Source: Roseospirillum parvum (GTDB lineage Bacteria; Pseudomonadota; Alphaproteobacteria; Rhodospirillales; Rhodospirillaceae). From it: a stretch of 64,000 nucleotides of DNA. Position 1 is the stretch's first letter, and each line of letters starts with the position of its first letter. This document shows positions 18,062 to 25,720 of the stretch, in pieces. Under the pieces are notes generated by a model. It was not told where the DNA came from. It ran no database searches and was given only the letters and a program-made list of their open reading frames with translations. Both the position numbers and the translations under genes were made by a program. The stretch is from positions 124,001 through 188,000 of the forward strand of contig NZ_FNCV01000002.1 in NCBI RefSeq assembly GCF_900100455.1, given 5' to 3'.

Positions 18062-19312
18062 GTGCGGGTTCATGTGGTGGTGCCGTTGCTGTTGCGTCCC
18101 GACGCCGGCGGGCATGTGAAGTGTTGGCAGCGGCTGGCCGAGGCGGCGACGCGGCAATCCGAGGTCGACCTGACGGTGCACTTCATGGGCCACGGCGGCG
18201 GCGTCGAGGCGTTGGCGCCCAACGTGCGCTATCGGCTGCATCGGCCGGTGTTCAGCACGGCGTGGCTGCCTTTCCTCTCGCACACCCCGGACGCCACCGA
18301 CCTGGGGCCATGGCACCCGGGGCTGGCCAGGGCGCTGGCCGGGGCCGAGGTGATCCACACCACCGATGCCTTTTTCTGCTTCGCCAAGACGGCGCTCGGG
18401 GTGGCGCGGCGGCGCGGCATTCCGCTGGTCAACTCGCTGCACACCGACACCCCCGGCTACACCCGGCTGTACACGGCCCTCACCGTGAAGCGGCTGCTGG
18501 GCGACGGCTGGCTGGCCCGCCGCTTGCTGGCCCCACCGTTTTCGATGGCGGCCCGCGCCGAGGCCGGGCAGCGGCGACGGCTGGCGGCCCATCAGGCGGT
18601 GAGCCGCCACGCCCTGGTTTCGCGGCCGGAGGAGCGGGCGGCGGCGCTCGCGGTGCTGCCCGAGGCCCGGGTCGGCACCCTGCGCCGGGGGGTGGATCGG
18701 GGGCGCTTCAACCCGGGCCGCCGGGATCGCGCCCGGCTGGCCGCCGAGATGGGTATTCCCGAGGACCGGCCGCTGGTGCTGTTCGTCGGCCGGGTCAACG
18801 ACGGCAAGGGGGTGATGGTGCTGGCCCGCGCCCTGGCCGAGCTGAAGGCGAAGGGGCAACGCTTCCACCTGCTGTGCGCCGGCGAGGGCGACCGGCGGGA
18901 CGACATCACCGCCCTGCTCGGCGAGGCCGCCAGTTGCCCCGGGCCGCTGCCCCAGGACACGGTGGCCCGCCTCTACGCCGACGCCGACCTGTTCGTGCTG
19001 CCCAGCGCCCACGAGGTGCTGGGCAACGTGGTCATGGAGGCGCTGGCCGCCGGCACCCCGGCGGTGGTCAACCGCGACAGCGGCATGGATGCCTGGGTCC
19101 GCCCGGGGCAGACCGGGGCGGTGGCCGAGGGGGCCGACCCCGGCCACTGGGCCGGGGTGCTGGCCCCCCTGCTGGCCGACCCGGCGCGGCTTCAGGCGAT
19201 GGGCCGGGCGGCCCACGCCGACGCCGAGGCGCGGCTGCCGACCTGGGACGGGGTGCTGGCTGAGGACCTGGTGCCGCGCTGGCGGGCGGCGTTGAGGGAG
19301 GGAGCGCGGTGA
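18062..19312 (+). CDS. GT4-family glycosyltransferase
   Basis: 416 aa from GTG 18062, chosen because a GGGGA lies about 10 bases upstream and the Rossmann strand begins at once (VRVHVVVPLLL). GT-B fold: acceptor-side 'HTDTPGYTRLYT' resembles alpha-mannosyltransferases of the MgtA type, and the donor domain has 'RPLVLFVGRVNDGKGVMVLARAL' and the EX7E-like 'SAHEVLGNVVMEALAAGTPAVV' (quoted in parts). Cytoplasmic; transfers a sugar from a nucleotide donor to an unknown acceptor. Its stop overlaps the GTG of a PIG-L deacetylase gene, so the pair likely acts on one glycoconjugate. Confidence 0.82.
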   Translation: MRVHVVVPLLLRPDAGGHVKCWQRLAEAATRQSEVDLTVHFMGHGGGVEALAPNVRYRLHRPVFSTAWLPFLSHTPDATDLGPWHPGLARALAGAEVIHTTDAFFCFAKTALGVARRRGIPLVNSLHTDTPGYTRLYTALTVKRLLGDGWLARRLLAPPFSMAARAEAGQRRRLAAHQAVSRHALVSRPEERAAALAVLPEARVGTLRRGVDRGRFNPGRRDRARLAAEMGIPEDRPLVLFVGRVNDGKGVMVLARALAELKAKGQRFHLLCAGEGDRRDDITALLGEAASCPGPLPQDTVARLYADADLFVLPSAHEVLGNVVMEALAAGTPAVVNRDSGMDAWVRPGQTGAVAEGADPGHWAGVLAPLLADPARLQAMGRAAHADAEARLPTWDGVLAEDLVPRWRAALREGAR

Positions 19313-20124
19313 GCCATTCCGAGCTGCCGCAAGGGCTGGCCGAGGCGCGGCGGCTGCTGATCGTCGCCCCTCACCCGGACGACGAGGTGGTCGGCTGCGC
19401 CCTGCTGCTGGCCCGGGCGCGGGCCCGGGGCTGTGCCCTGTCGGTGCTCTTCCTGACCCACGGCGAGCCGGCCCCGGCGGCCCTGTGGCCGTGGCAGCGG
19501 GCGGCCCAGCCGGAGCGGGTCGCGGCCCGTCTGGGCGAGGCCGAAAAAGCCCTGGCCCGGCTCGGCGCCACCCTGGCCGGCCCGTGGCCCGCGTGGCCGA
19601 CCCGCCAGTTGCGCCACCACCTGCCCGAGGCCCGGGCCCGCCTGCGGGCGGCCATTGCCACCAGCGACCCCGACGCCGTGCTGGTGCCCGCCTTCGAGGG
19701 GGCCCACCAGGACCACGACGCCACCCACGCCCTGGCCGCCACCCTGACAACCGACACCCCAGCCCTGTGGGAGTACGCCGCCTACAGCCGGGGCTCGGGG
19801 CGGCCCCAAAGCACCACCTTCTTCGCCCCCCGGGGCGACGAAACCCGGCTTCTGCCGAGCCCCGAGGAGGCAGCGGAAAAGCGGGCCCTGCTCGGCCTCT
19901 ATGCCTCGCAGCGGGGCAATCTGGCGCACATCGACACGGCCGGCGAGCACCTGCGCCGGTTCCGGCCGGCCGCCGACTACGGCCGCCCGCCCCACCCGCC
20001 GCCGCTGTTCTGGAGCCGCTTCCACTGGGTGCCGTTCAGCCACCCGCGCATCGACCAGACGCCGCTGGCCGAGGTCTACCCCGTCCTCGGCGCCTTCGTG
20101 GACGATCCGCGCTCCCGGCCCTGA
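19309..20124 (+). CDS. PIG-L (LmbE-like) family deacetylase
   Basis: 271 aa. Zinc-dependent N-acetyl-sugar deacetylase family (MshB, BshB, PIG-L). The metal-binding motif 'APHPDDEVVGCALLL' is at residues about 24-38 and the second His region is 'PAFEGAHQDHDATHALA'. GTG start overlaps the glycosyltransferase stop by four bases. By analogy with glycosyltransferase/deacetylase pairs such as MshA/MshB or BshA/BshB it probably de-acetylates an amino-sugar product of its neighbour. The actual product is unknown. Confidence 0.85.
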   Translation: MSHSELPQGLAEARRLLIVAPHPDDEVVGCALLLARARARGCALSVLFLTHGEPAPAALWPWQRAAQPERVAARLGEAEKALARLGATLAGPWPAWPTRQLRHHLPEARARLRAAIATSDPDAVLVPAFEGAHQDHDATHALAATLTTDTPALWEYAAYSRGSGRPQSTTFFAPRGDETRLLPSPEEAAEKRALLGLYASQRGNLAHIDTAGEHLRRFRPAADYGRPPHPPPLFWSRFHWVPFSHPRIDQTPLAEVYPVLGAFVDDPRSRP

Positions 20125-20127
20125 TTC

Positions 20128-20142
20128 TGCAAATAGTTCGCA
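20128..20142. promoter_or_regulatory. Fur-like 15-bp imperfect palindrome
   Basis: TGCAAATAGTTCGCA, with 5 of 7 positions symmetric, followed directly by TTT. The TGCAAAT/TTTGCA half-site pattern is that of Fur-family sites in proteobacteria. It abuts the -35 hexamer of the promoter of the orphan gene at 20220. Confidence 0.45.
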
Positions 20143-20171
20143 TTTACAAATCGAGCCGCCTCGGCTATGGT
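20143..20171 (+). promoter_or_regulatory. Sigma-70-type promoter of the orphan gene
   Basis: -35 TTTACA (20143-20148), 17-bp spacer, -10 TATGGT (20166-20171). It is the best sigma-70 match noticed outside the photosynthesis genes, and leads into a 5' leader of about 40 bases with AAGGAGG at 20204-20210. Confidence 0.55.
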
Positions 20172-20219
20172 TCCCTCACCATTCGGCAGACACCGGAACG
20201 TTCAAGGAGGGAAACCGCC

Positions 20220-20756
20220 ATGCCCTGCCACCTCAGCATCGTCGCAGCGGACCCGACGCCGGCACCGCCGACGCGCCAGGCACTGTTGTGGGCGTTGGAG
20301 GAAGGGATGGCCGGCGACCCGGCCGACCCCGACGAGGGGCTGGCCATCCTCTGCCAGCGCAGCTTCGGCCTGGCCGACTGCGAGGCCGTGCTGGCCGGCG
20401 CCGCGAGCCTTGGCGCCGCCTGGCGGCGCACCGCCCGCCGCCCGCTGCCGGCCTGCCTGATCCTGGCCGACCCGGCCCAGGCCAGGCGCCTGCGGCGGCG
20501 CCGGGCCGAGGACCTGCTGACCCTGGTTTCCCTGTTCCTGGCCGGTGCCGACAGCCACGCCAGCGGCCTCGCCCAGTGGCTGTGCCGGGGCACCGCCGGC
20601 CGTCTGGCCCTGATCGCCAAGGCCCGCCGGCTGGCCGACAGTCTGGTCCGCTGCGGCCTCGCCGCCGGCGACCTGTCGCCCGTGGCGAGCCGGCCCACCC
20701 CGCGCCAGCGCGGCGGGGCGACGCCGCTGCCCTGCCTCGCCGCCGCCGCGCCCTGA
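20220..20756 (+). CDS. Unknown 178-aa protein behind a Fur-like site
   Basis: Not recognised. The start ATG 20220 is fixed by an ideal ribosome site (AAGGAGG, 9 bases upstream). The protein is soluble, with no signal peptide or membrane span, and is predicted to be helical. It has seven Cys residues scattered through it (near residues 3, 45, 54, 79, 121, 144 and 171) and an Arg-rich helix 'ARRLRRRRAEDLL'. A promoter and a Fur-like palindrome precede it, so iron-responsive expression is possible. A GC-rich hairpin follows it. It may be a small regulator or metal-linked protein, but no function should be assumed. Confidence 0.65.
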   Translation: MPCHLSIVAADPTPAPPTRQALLWALEEGMAGDPADPDEGLAILCQRSFGLADCEAVLAGAASLGAAWRRTARRPLPACLILADPAQARRLRRRRAEDLLTLVSLFLAGADSHASGLAQWLCRGTAGRLALIAKARRLADSLVRCGLAAGDLSPVASRPTPRQRGGATPLPCLAAAAP

Positions 20757-20791
20757 CCACGACGCGCCCCCACCCCGAGCTGGCTGGACGA

Positions 20792-20817
20792 GGCGACCCG
20801 GAAAAGCCCGGGTCGCC
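20792..20817. terminator. Hairpin between convergent genes
   Basis: GGCGACCCGG, loop AAAAGC, CCGGGTCGCC: a perfect 10-bp stem between the orphan gene and the FAH-family gene. It lacks a T-run, so it may need help or only protect 3' ends. Confidence 0.5.
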
Positions 20818-20822
20818 CGACC

Positions 20823-21683
20823 TCAGTCTTCCGGGGTCGCCTCGACCGGCAGGGTCATCTGGCCCAGGGTCAGACCGTCCGGGCCGTCGATGCCCAGGCG
20901 CACGGTCTGCCCGGGCCTCAGGTACTCGCCGCGCCCCATGCCGACCCCGGCCGGGGTGCCGGTGGCCAACACGTCGCCCGGCTTCAGGGTCATGAACCGG
21001 GAGACATAGGCGATCAGCTCGGCCACCCCGAAGATCATGTCGCCGGTCTGTCCGTTCTGGCGCATCTCGCCATCCACCGACAGCCACAACCCCAGGCTCT
21101 GCGGGTCGGGCACTTCGTCGGCGGTGGTCAGCCAGGGGCCGAGCGGGCAATAGGTGTCGCACGACTTGCCCTTGATCCACTGGCCGCCCCGGTCGATCTG
21201 GAAGCTGCGCTCGGAGACATCGTTGAGCACCGCGTAGGCGGCCACGTGGTCCAGCGCCTGGGCCTCGGAGACCCGGCGCGCCGGGCGCCCGATGATCACC
21301 GCCAGCTCCACCTCCCAGTCGGTGCGGGTCGAGCCCGGGGCCAGACGGATGGCGTCGCACGGGCCGGACAACGCCGAAGTATGCTTGGAAAACAGGATCG
21401 GCTCGGCCGGCGGGGGCAGTCCGGTCTCGGCGGCGTGGTCGCGGTAGTTGAGGCCGATGCACAGGATGTTGCCGATGCCGACCAGCGGCACGCCGAGGCG
21501 CGGCGCGCCCATCACCGGCGGCAGGCTGTCCGGGTCGAGCCCCGCCAGCCGCTTCAGGCAGGCCGGATCGAGCGCCCCCGGAGTCAACTCGGGCAGGCGG
21601 GCGGAGAGGTCGCGGATCGACCCGTCGGGGGTCATCAGGCCGGGCTTTTCGGCCCCCGGCGAACCGTGGCGAAGCAGGCGCAT
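20823..21683 (-). CDS. Fumarylacetoacetate hydrolase-family protein
   Basis: 286 aa. FAH-superfamily C-C bond hydrolase/isomerase, cytoplasmic and Mg-dependent. Family motifs: 'CIGLNYRDHAAETG', 'PILFSKHTSALSGP', the metal-binding acidic pair in 'DWEVELAVIIG', 'NDVSERSFQ' and 'KPGDVLATGTPAGVGMG'. The 60-residue N-terminal domain plus hydrolase domain matches the ureidoglycolate lyase / 2-hydroxyhepta-2,4-diene-1,7-dioate isomerase subgroup, but the substrate cannot be told from sequence. Single gene, diverging from the cyclase gene. Confidence 0.85.
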   Translation of the reverse strand: MRLLRHGSPGAEKPGLMTPDGSIRDLSARLPELTPGALDPACLKRLAGLDPDSLPPVMGAPRLGVPLVGIGNILCIGLNYRDHAAETGLPPPAEPILFSKHTSALSGPCDAIRLAPGSTRTDWEVELAVIIGRPARRVSEAQALDHVAAYAVLNDVSERSFQIDRGGQWIKGKSCDTYCPLGPWLTTADEVPDPQSLGLWLSVDGEMRQNGQTGDMIFGVAELIAYVSRFMTLKPGDVLATGTPAGVGMGRGEYLRPGQTVRLGIDGPDGLTLGQMTLPVEATPED

Positions 21684-21916
21684 GGCAGGGGGTGCTCTCT
21701 GGTCGTGACAGCGTCCCGAGGGAGGCTTGGCCCCGAGTCTAACCCCGCCGAGTCGCCGACGGAACCGGCAATGCGGCGCCCCGTGAGGCCGGTCACAGAC
21801 GCCAGCCAGACCCCGCCGCCGACCGGCCGGACCAGGCGATTGCCCTTGACCCGGAAAGCCGGCGTGGGATGCTCGGTGGGTGGAGGCGTCGGAAGGCGCG
21901 AGGGAAAGCGAACCGA

Positions 21917-24205
21917 ATGGGCGGAACGGACGGCAGCGATATCGGCACCACGCCGCTCTGGCGGCGCCGGCTGGGGTTGCGCGTGCCGCTGGCCGTCAAC
22001 CTGTTCACCATCATGGCCGCCCTGACCCTGGGCGTGGTGCTGGTGATGACCGGCTTCACCGCCGTCAAGGGCCGTCAGGTGGCCGAGGCCACCGGGCGCA
22101 CCCTGTCGCGCGAGGTGACGGCCAGCGTGGCCCACCAGGTGGAGGCGCTGTTCGCCCCGGCGGCGGTGCTCGCCCGGCTGTCGGCCAGCCTGCCCGATCT
22201 GGCCCGCCCGCCGGACCTGCTGATCCATCCGGCGGGCTGGTACATCATGCAGGCGCTGGACGCCTATCCGGCCCTCTACTCGGCCTACATGGGCTACGCC
22301 GACGGTGCCTTCTACCAGATCATCGCCATCCCCCACGAGTCGGCCGACACCCTGCGCGCCAAGCTGCGCAACCGCATGGTGGCGCGGGCCCACGGGGCAC
22401 CGCCCGGGACGCGCTTCATCCATCGGGTGATCCTGACCCCGGACCCGGGACGGCGGCTGGAGGTGTGGACCTACCTCGACCCGGCGCGCCAACTGCTCGG
22501 CTCCAAGGTGGTCGAGAACCCCAGCTACGACCCGCGCCGACGCCCCTGGTACCGCCAGGGCCGCGACAGCCAACAGGTGGCGCTGACCGACATCTACACC
22601 TTCGACAGCCTGGGCTCGGCCGGCCTGACCCTGGCCCGCGGCTTCGATGGCAACCTGCCCGGGGTGTTCGGGCTCGACCTGACCCTGACCGCCATCGCCG
22701 CCTTCCTGGAACAGCAGGCGTTGACCCCCAACGGTCGCCTGCTGGTGGTCACCACCGACGAGCAGGTGATCGCCTATCGCGGCCCCGAGGGCCTGCGCAC
22801 CGGCGCCGAAATGGTGCGCGGCCGGCCGCTCGCCCTGGGCGACCTGGGCGATGCCGGAATCGTGCACGCCCTGCTCGCCAAACGTGCGGCGGCCGACGTG
22901 GCGCTGATCGACGAGGCCGCCGGGAACGACGGTCCGCTGCTGGTCCGCCGAGTGCCGGTCAACCTGCCCGGCGGGCAGCCCCTGGTGGTCGCCATGGCCG
23001 CCCCGCTGGCTGACTTCACCGGCCCGGTCGACGACCTGCTCGCCGACAGCCTGCTGTTCGCCGCCGCCCTCGCCCTGCTCGGCCTGCCGCTGACCTATGT
23101 GGTGGCCCGGCGCATGTCCCACGCCCTCAACCAACTGGCCGCGGAGGCGGCACGCATCCGCGAGCTGGATATGAGCGGCGAGGTACGGGTGCGCTCGCCG
23201 GTCCGCGAAATCCACGATCTGGCCACCGCCCAGCAGACCATGAAGAAATCGCTGGCCACCTTTGGCCACTATGTGCCCAGGGAGCTGGTGCGCCAGATCG
23301 TCGCCGCCGGGGGCGAGGCCCGGCCGGGCGGCGAACGGCGCGAGCTGAGTCTGATGTTCACCGACATCACCGGCTTCACCCCGCTGGCCGAAAGCGTCGA
23401 GCCGGAGGACCTGATGGTCCGCGTCTCGCACTATTTCGAGGAGATCACCGCCGCCGTCACGGCCAACGGCGGGGTGATCGACAAGTTCATCGGCGACGCC
23501 GTGATGGCGCTGTGGAACGCCCCCACCCTGAACCCGGACCATCCCCGGCTGGCCGCCCTGGCGGCGCTCGAGGCCCACCGGCGGGTGGCGGCCTTCAACG
23601 CCGGACTGAAGGAAAACCGCCTGCCGCCGTTCCCGACCCGCTTCGGCCTGCACCTGGGCGAGGCGGTGGTCGGCAACCTGGGCTCCTCGGAACGGATGGA
23701 CTATTCGGCCATCGGCGCGACGGTCAACATGGCGGCGCGGCTGGAAGGGCTGAACAAGGTCTACGGCACCGGGATCCTGCTCTCCGAGCACCTCCGCCAA
23801 CGCCTGGACGGCGCCTTCGTCACCCGCGAGGTGGACCGGGTTCAGCCCAAGGGGTCGCGGGAAGCGGTGCGCATCTTCGAGTTGCTCGGGGTCCATCCCA
23901 GGGGTCGACTGGCTGGCGGCCCAGGTGGCGGCCCAGGTGGCGGCCCAGGTGGCCCCCCAGGTACCGTGAGCGGCCACACCGTGAACAGCGGCACGGTGGC
24001 CTTCGCCAGCCGCTGGGCGGCGGCTCAGGACCGCCTGCGCCGCCTGCAGGACTTCGCCGGCGCGGCGCGGCTCTTCGCCGAGTTGGCCGGGCAGCGCCCC
24101 GACGACCCCTTGGCCATCAAGTACCGCGACCTGACGGCCCGTCTGGCCGCCGACCCGACCGCCGCCGACCAATGGACCGGGGTGCGCCGGATGGAGGAGA
24201 CATGA
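21917..24205 (+). CDS. Membrane-bound class III adenylate cyclase with extracytoplasmic sensor
   Basis: 762 aa. Transmembrane helix 1 at about residues 23-48, a periplasmic Cache-like sensor (about 50-370, including 'YDPRRRPWYRQG' typical of dCache domains), helix 2 at about 372-395, a HAMP-like linker, then the cyclase domain (about 470-660). Metal-binding Asp residues are in 'LMFTDITGF' and 'GDAVMALW'; Lys of 'DKFIGD' and Asp of 'MDYSAIGATVNMAARLEG' are the ATP-selecting pair, so cAMP is the expected product. A Gly/Pro tandem-repeat linker leads to a C-terminal helical segment. Start ATG 21917 follows GAGGGAAA. Its stop overlaps the next gene, a binding protein, suggesting joint sensing. 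Confidence 0.85.
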   Translation: MGGTDGSDIGTTPLWRRRLGLRVPLAVNLFTIMAALTLGVVLVMTGFTAVKGRQVAEATGRTLSREVTASVAHQVEALFAPAAVLARLSASLPDLARPPDLLIHPAGWYIMQALDAYPALYSAYMGYADGAFYQIIAIPHESADTLRAKLRNRMVARAHGAPPGTRFIHRVILTPDPGRRLEVWTYLDPARQLLGSKVVENPSYDPRRRPWYRQGRDSQQVALTDIYTFDSLGSAGLTLARGFDGNLPGVFGLDLTLTAIAAFLEQQALTPNGRLLVVTTDEQVIAYRGPEGLRTGAEMVRGRPLALGDLGDAGIVHALLAKRAAADVALIDEAAGNDGPLLVRRVPVNLPGGQPLVVAMAAPLADFTGPVDDLLADSLLFAAALALLGLPLTYVVARRMSHALNQLAAEAARIRELDMSGEVRVRSPVREIHDLATAQQTMKKSLATFGHYVPRELVRQIVAAGGEARPGGERRELSLMFTDITGFTPLAESVEPEDLMVRVSHYFEEITAAVTANGGVIDKFIGDAVMALWNAPTLNPDHPRLAALAALEAHRRVAAFNAGLKENRLPPFPTRFGLHLGEAVVGNLGSSERMDYSAIGATVNMAARLEGLNKVYGTGILLSEHLRQRLDGAFVTREVDRVQPKGSREAVRIFELLGVHPRGRLAGGPGGGPGGGPGGPPGTVSGHTVNSGTVAFASRWAAAQDRLRRLQDFAGAARLFAELAGQRPDDPLAIKYRDLTARLAADPTAADQWTGVRRMEET
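23915..23962 (+). repeat. 12-bp tandem repeat inside the cyclase gene
   Basis: Three units of GGCGGCCCAGGT plus one variant (GGCCCCCCAGGT), in frame, encoding a Gly-Gly-Pro-Gly linker between the catalytic domain and the C-terminal helices. Confidence 0.75.
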
Positions 24206-25602
24206 GCCTGCCCCGGCGAGCCTTCCTGAGCGGCGCCGTGGGCGTCGGGGCGGCCCTGCTGACCGGCGGCGCCGGCCCGCTCGGGCGCACCAACCAGCCC
24301 TTGAGCCTGTGGACCACCGACCTCGAGCCCCGGCGCCGCATCACCATGCGCCACCTGCTGGATGTCCAGCGGGCGCTGTCCGGCGGTCCCCGCGTCAACA
24401 TCGAGGTGGTGCCCGAGGAGGACCTGGTCGACCTTTTGCGGCTGGTCCGCGCCGGGCGCAGCCTGCTGCCCCGCCCCGATTTGATCAACACCGGCGCCGA
24501 CGCCCTGCTGGCGCTCGACGCCGAGGGCTTCCTCGATGCCGCCGCCACCGCCCGGGTGGTGGTCGATGTCGGGGCGCTCGACTTCCAGCCCGGCGCCCTG
24601 GCCGCCCTGCGCCGCCCCGATGGCAGCCTGCTCGCCGTGCCCTTCCACGGCTGGCCGCAGGTGATCTGGACGCGCGCCGACTGGCTGGCCGACGAGCACG
24701 GCCTGGAGCCGCCGCGCACCATCGACGAGTTGCTGACCGCCGCCCGCCTGCTGAACGACCCGGCCCGCGACCGGCGGGGCGTCATCCTCGGCACCGGCGG
24801 CGACTACTACACCCAGCAGTGCTTCATGATGATCGCCCGCGCTTTCGGCGCCGCCGTCTTCACCGCCGACGGGCCGAGCCTCGACAGCCCGGGCATGGTC
24901 GAGGCGCTGAGGGTCTACCGCGAGTTGGCCAACCACGCCGGGCCGGGCACCCTGACCTGGCGGGCCCGCGACTACTACCTGCAGGGCCGGGCCGGGATGC
25001 TGTTCTACTCCACCTTCCTGATGGACGATCTGGCCATCCCCGAGGTGGCCGCCGACTCGCTGGGCGGCGATCATTTCGACGACCTCCCCGGGGCCCCCTT
25101 CGATTCCACCCTGGTCCGCCACAGCGCCCCGGTGGTCGCCCTGCGCCAGGGCGGCCGGGTCGGCGCCTTCAACTCGATCAACGGCCTGGGGCTGACCGCC
25201 CGCGGCGACCCGGCACGGCGCCGGGCGGCGCGCCAGGTGGCCCGCTTCCTGTTCCGCCGCGATGCCTACATCACCTGGCTGCACATGTCGCCGGGCGGCA
25301 TGCTGCCGGTGCTCGGCGGGATCGGCGGCGACGATGCCTTCCTGCGCGACCGGCTCGGCGTGCTGCGCACCTTCGGCCGGGACACCACCCAGCGGCTGGC
25401 CGACGCCCTCAAGACCCCGGCCACCTTTTCCATCGTCAGCGGCCACGATCCGGGACGGGCCTACGCCGAGCCCCGGGCCGGGCTGATCTACGCCGAGCGG
25501 GTGGTCGGTCACATGGTGGCCCGGGTGGTCGGCGGCTTCCGCGACCCGGCCAGTGCCGCCGCCGAGGCCCAGCGGGAGGCGTTGCGCTTGCTGGGCCGCT
25601 GA
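24202..25602 (+). CDS. Extracellular solute-binding protein (family 1), twin-arginine signal
   Basis: 466 aa. The N-terminus MSLPRRAFLSGAVGVGAALL is a short Tat-like signal (RRAFL) without a lipobox Cys, so a soluble periplasmic protein is expected. The body is a family-1 (maltose-type) solute-binding fold: 'LSLWTTDLEP', 'VPFHGWPQVIWTRADWL', 'GTGGDYYTQQCFMMIARAFG', 'GRAGMLFYSTFLMDDLA', 'NSINGLGLTA'. No permease or ATPase gene is adjacent. Its ATG overlaps the stop of the adenylate cyclase gene, so it may present a ligand to the cyclase sensor rather than feed a transporter; this is inference. Confidence 0.82.
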   Translation: MSLPRRAFLSGAVGVGAALLTGGAGPLGRTNQPLSLWTTDLEPRRRITMRHLLDVQRALSGGPRVNIEVVPEEDLVDLLRLVRAGRSLLPRPDLINTGADALLALDAEGFLDAAATARVVVDVGALDFQPGALAALRRPDGSLLAVPFHGWPQVIWTRADWLADEHGLEPPRTIDELLTAARLLNDPARDRRGVILGTGGDYYTQQCFMMIARAFGAAVFTADGPSLDSPGMVEALRVYRELANHAGPGTLTWRARDYYLQGRAGMLFYSTFLMDDLAIPEVAADSLGGDHFDDLPGAPFDSTLVRHSAPVVALRQGGRVGAFNSINGLGLTARGDPARRRAARQVARFLFRRDAYITWLHMSPGGMLPVLGGIGGDDAFLRDRLGVLRTFGRDTTQRLADALKTPATFSIVSGHDPGRAYAEPRAGLIYAERVVGHMVARVVGGFRDPASAAAEAQREALRLLGR

Positions 25603-25720
25603 GCCGGTGCGCGCCGTCTCAACCGAACGGTCATCGCTCGGCCCTTCCCGGCCATCGGCCCAATGGGCTACCGTTGACTCTCCATCCAGGGACTCCCCAT
25701 CCAGCCAGGAAAGATGGATC

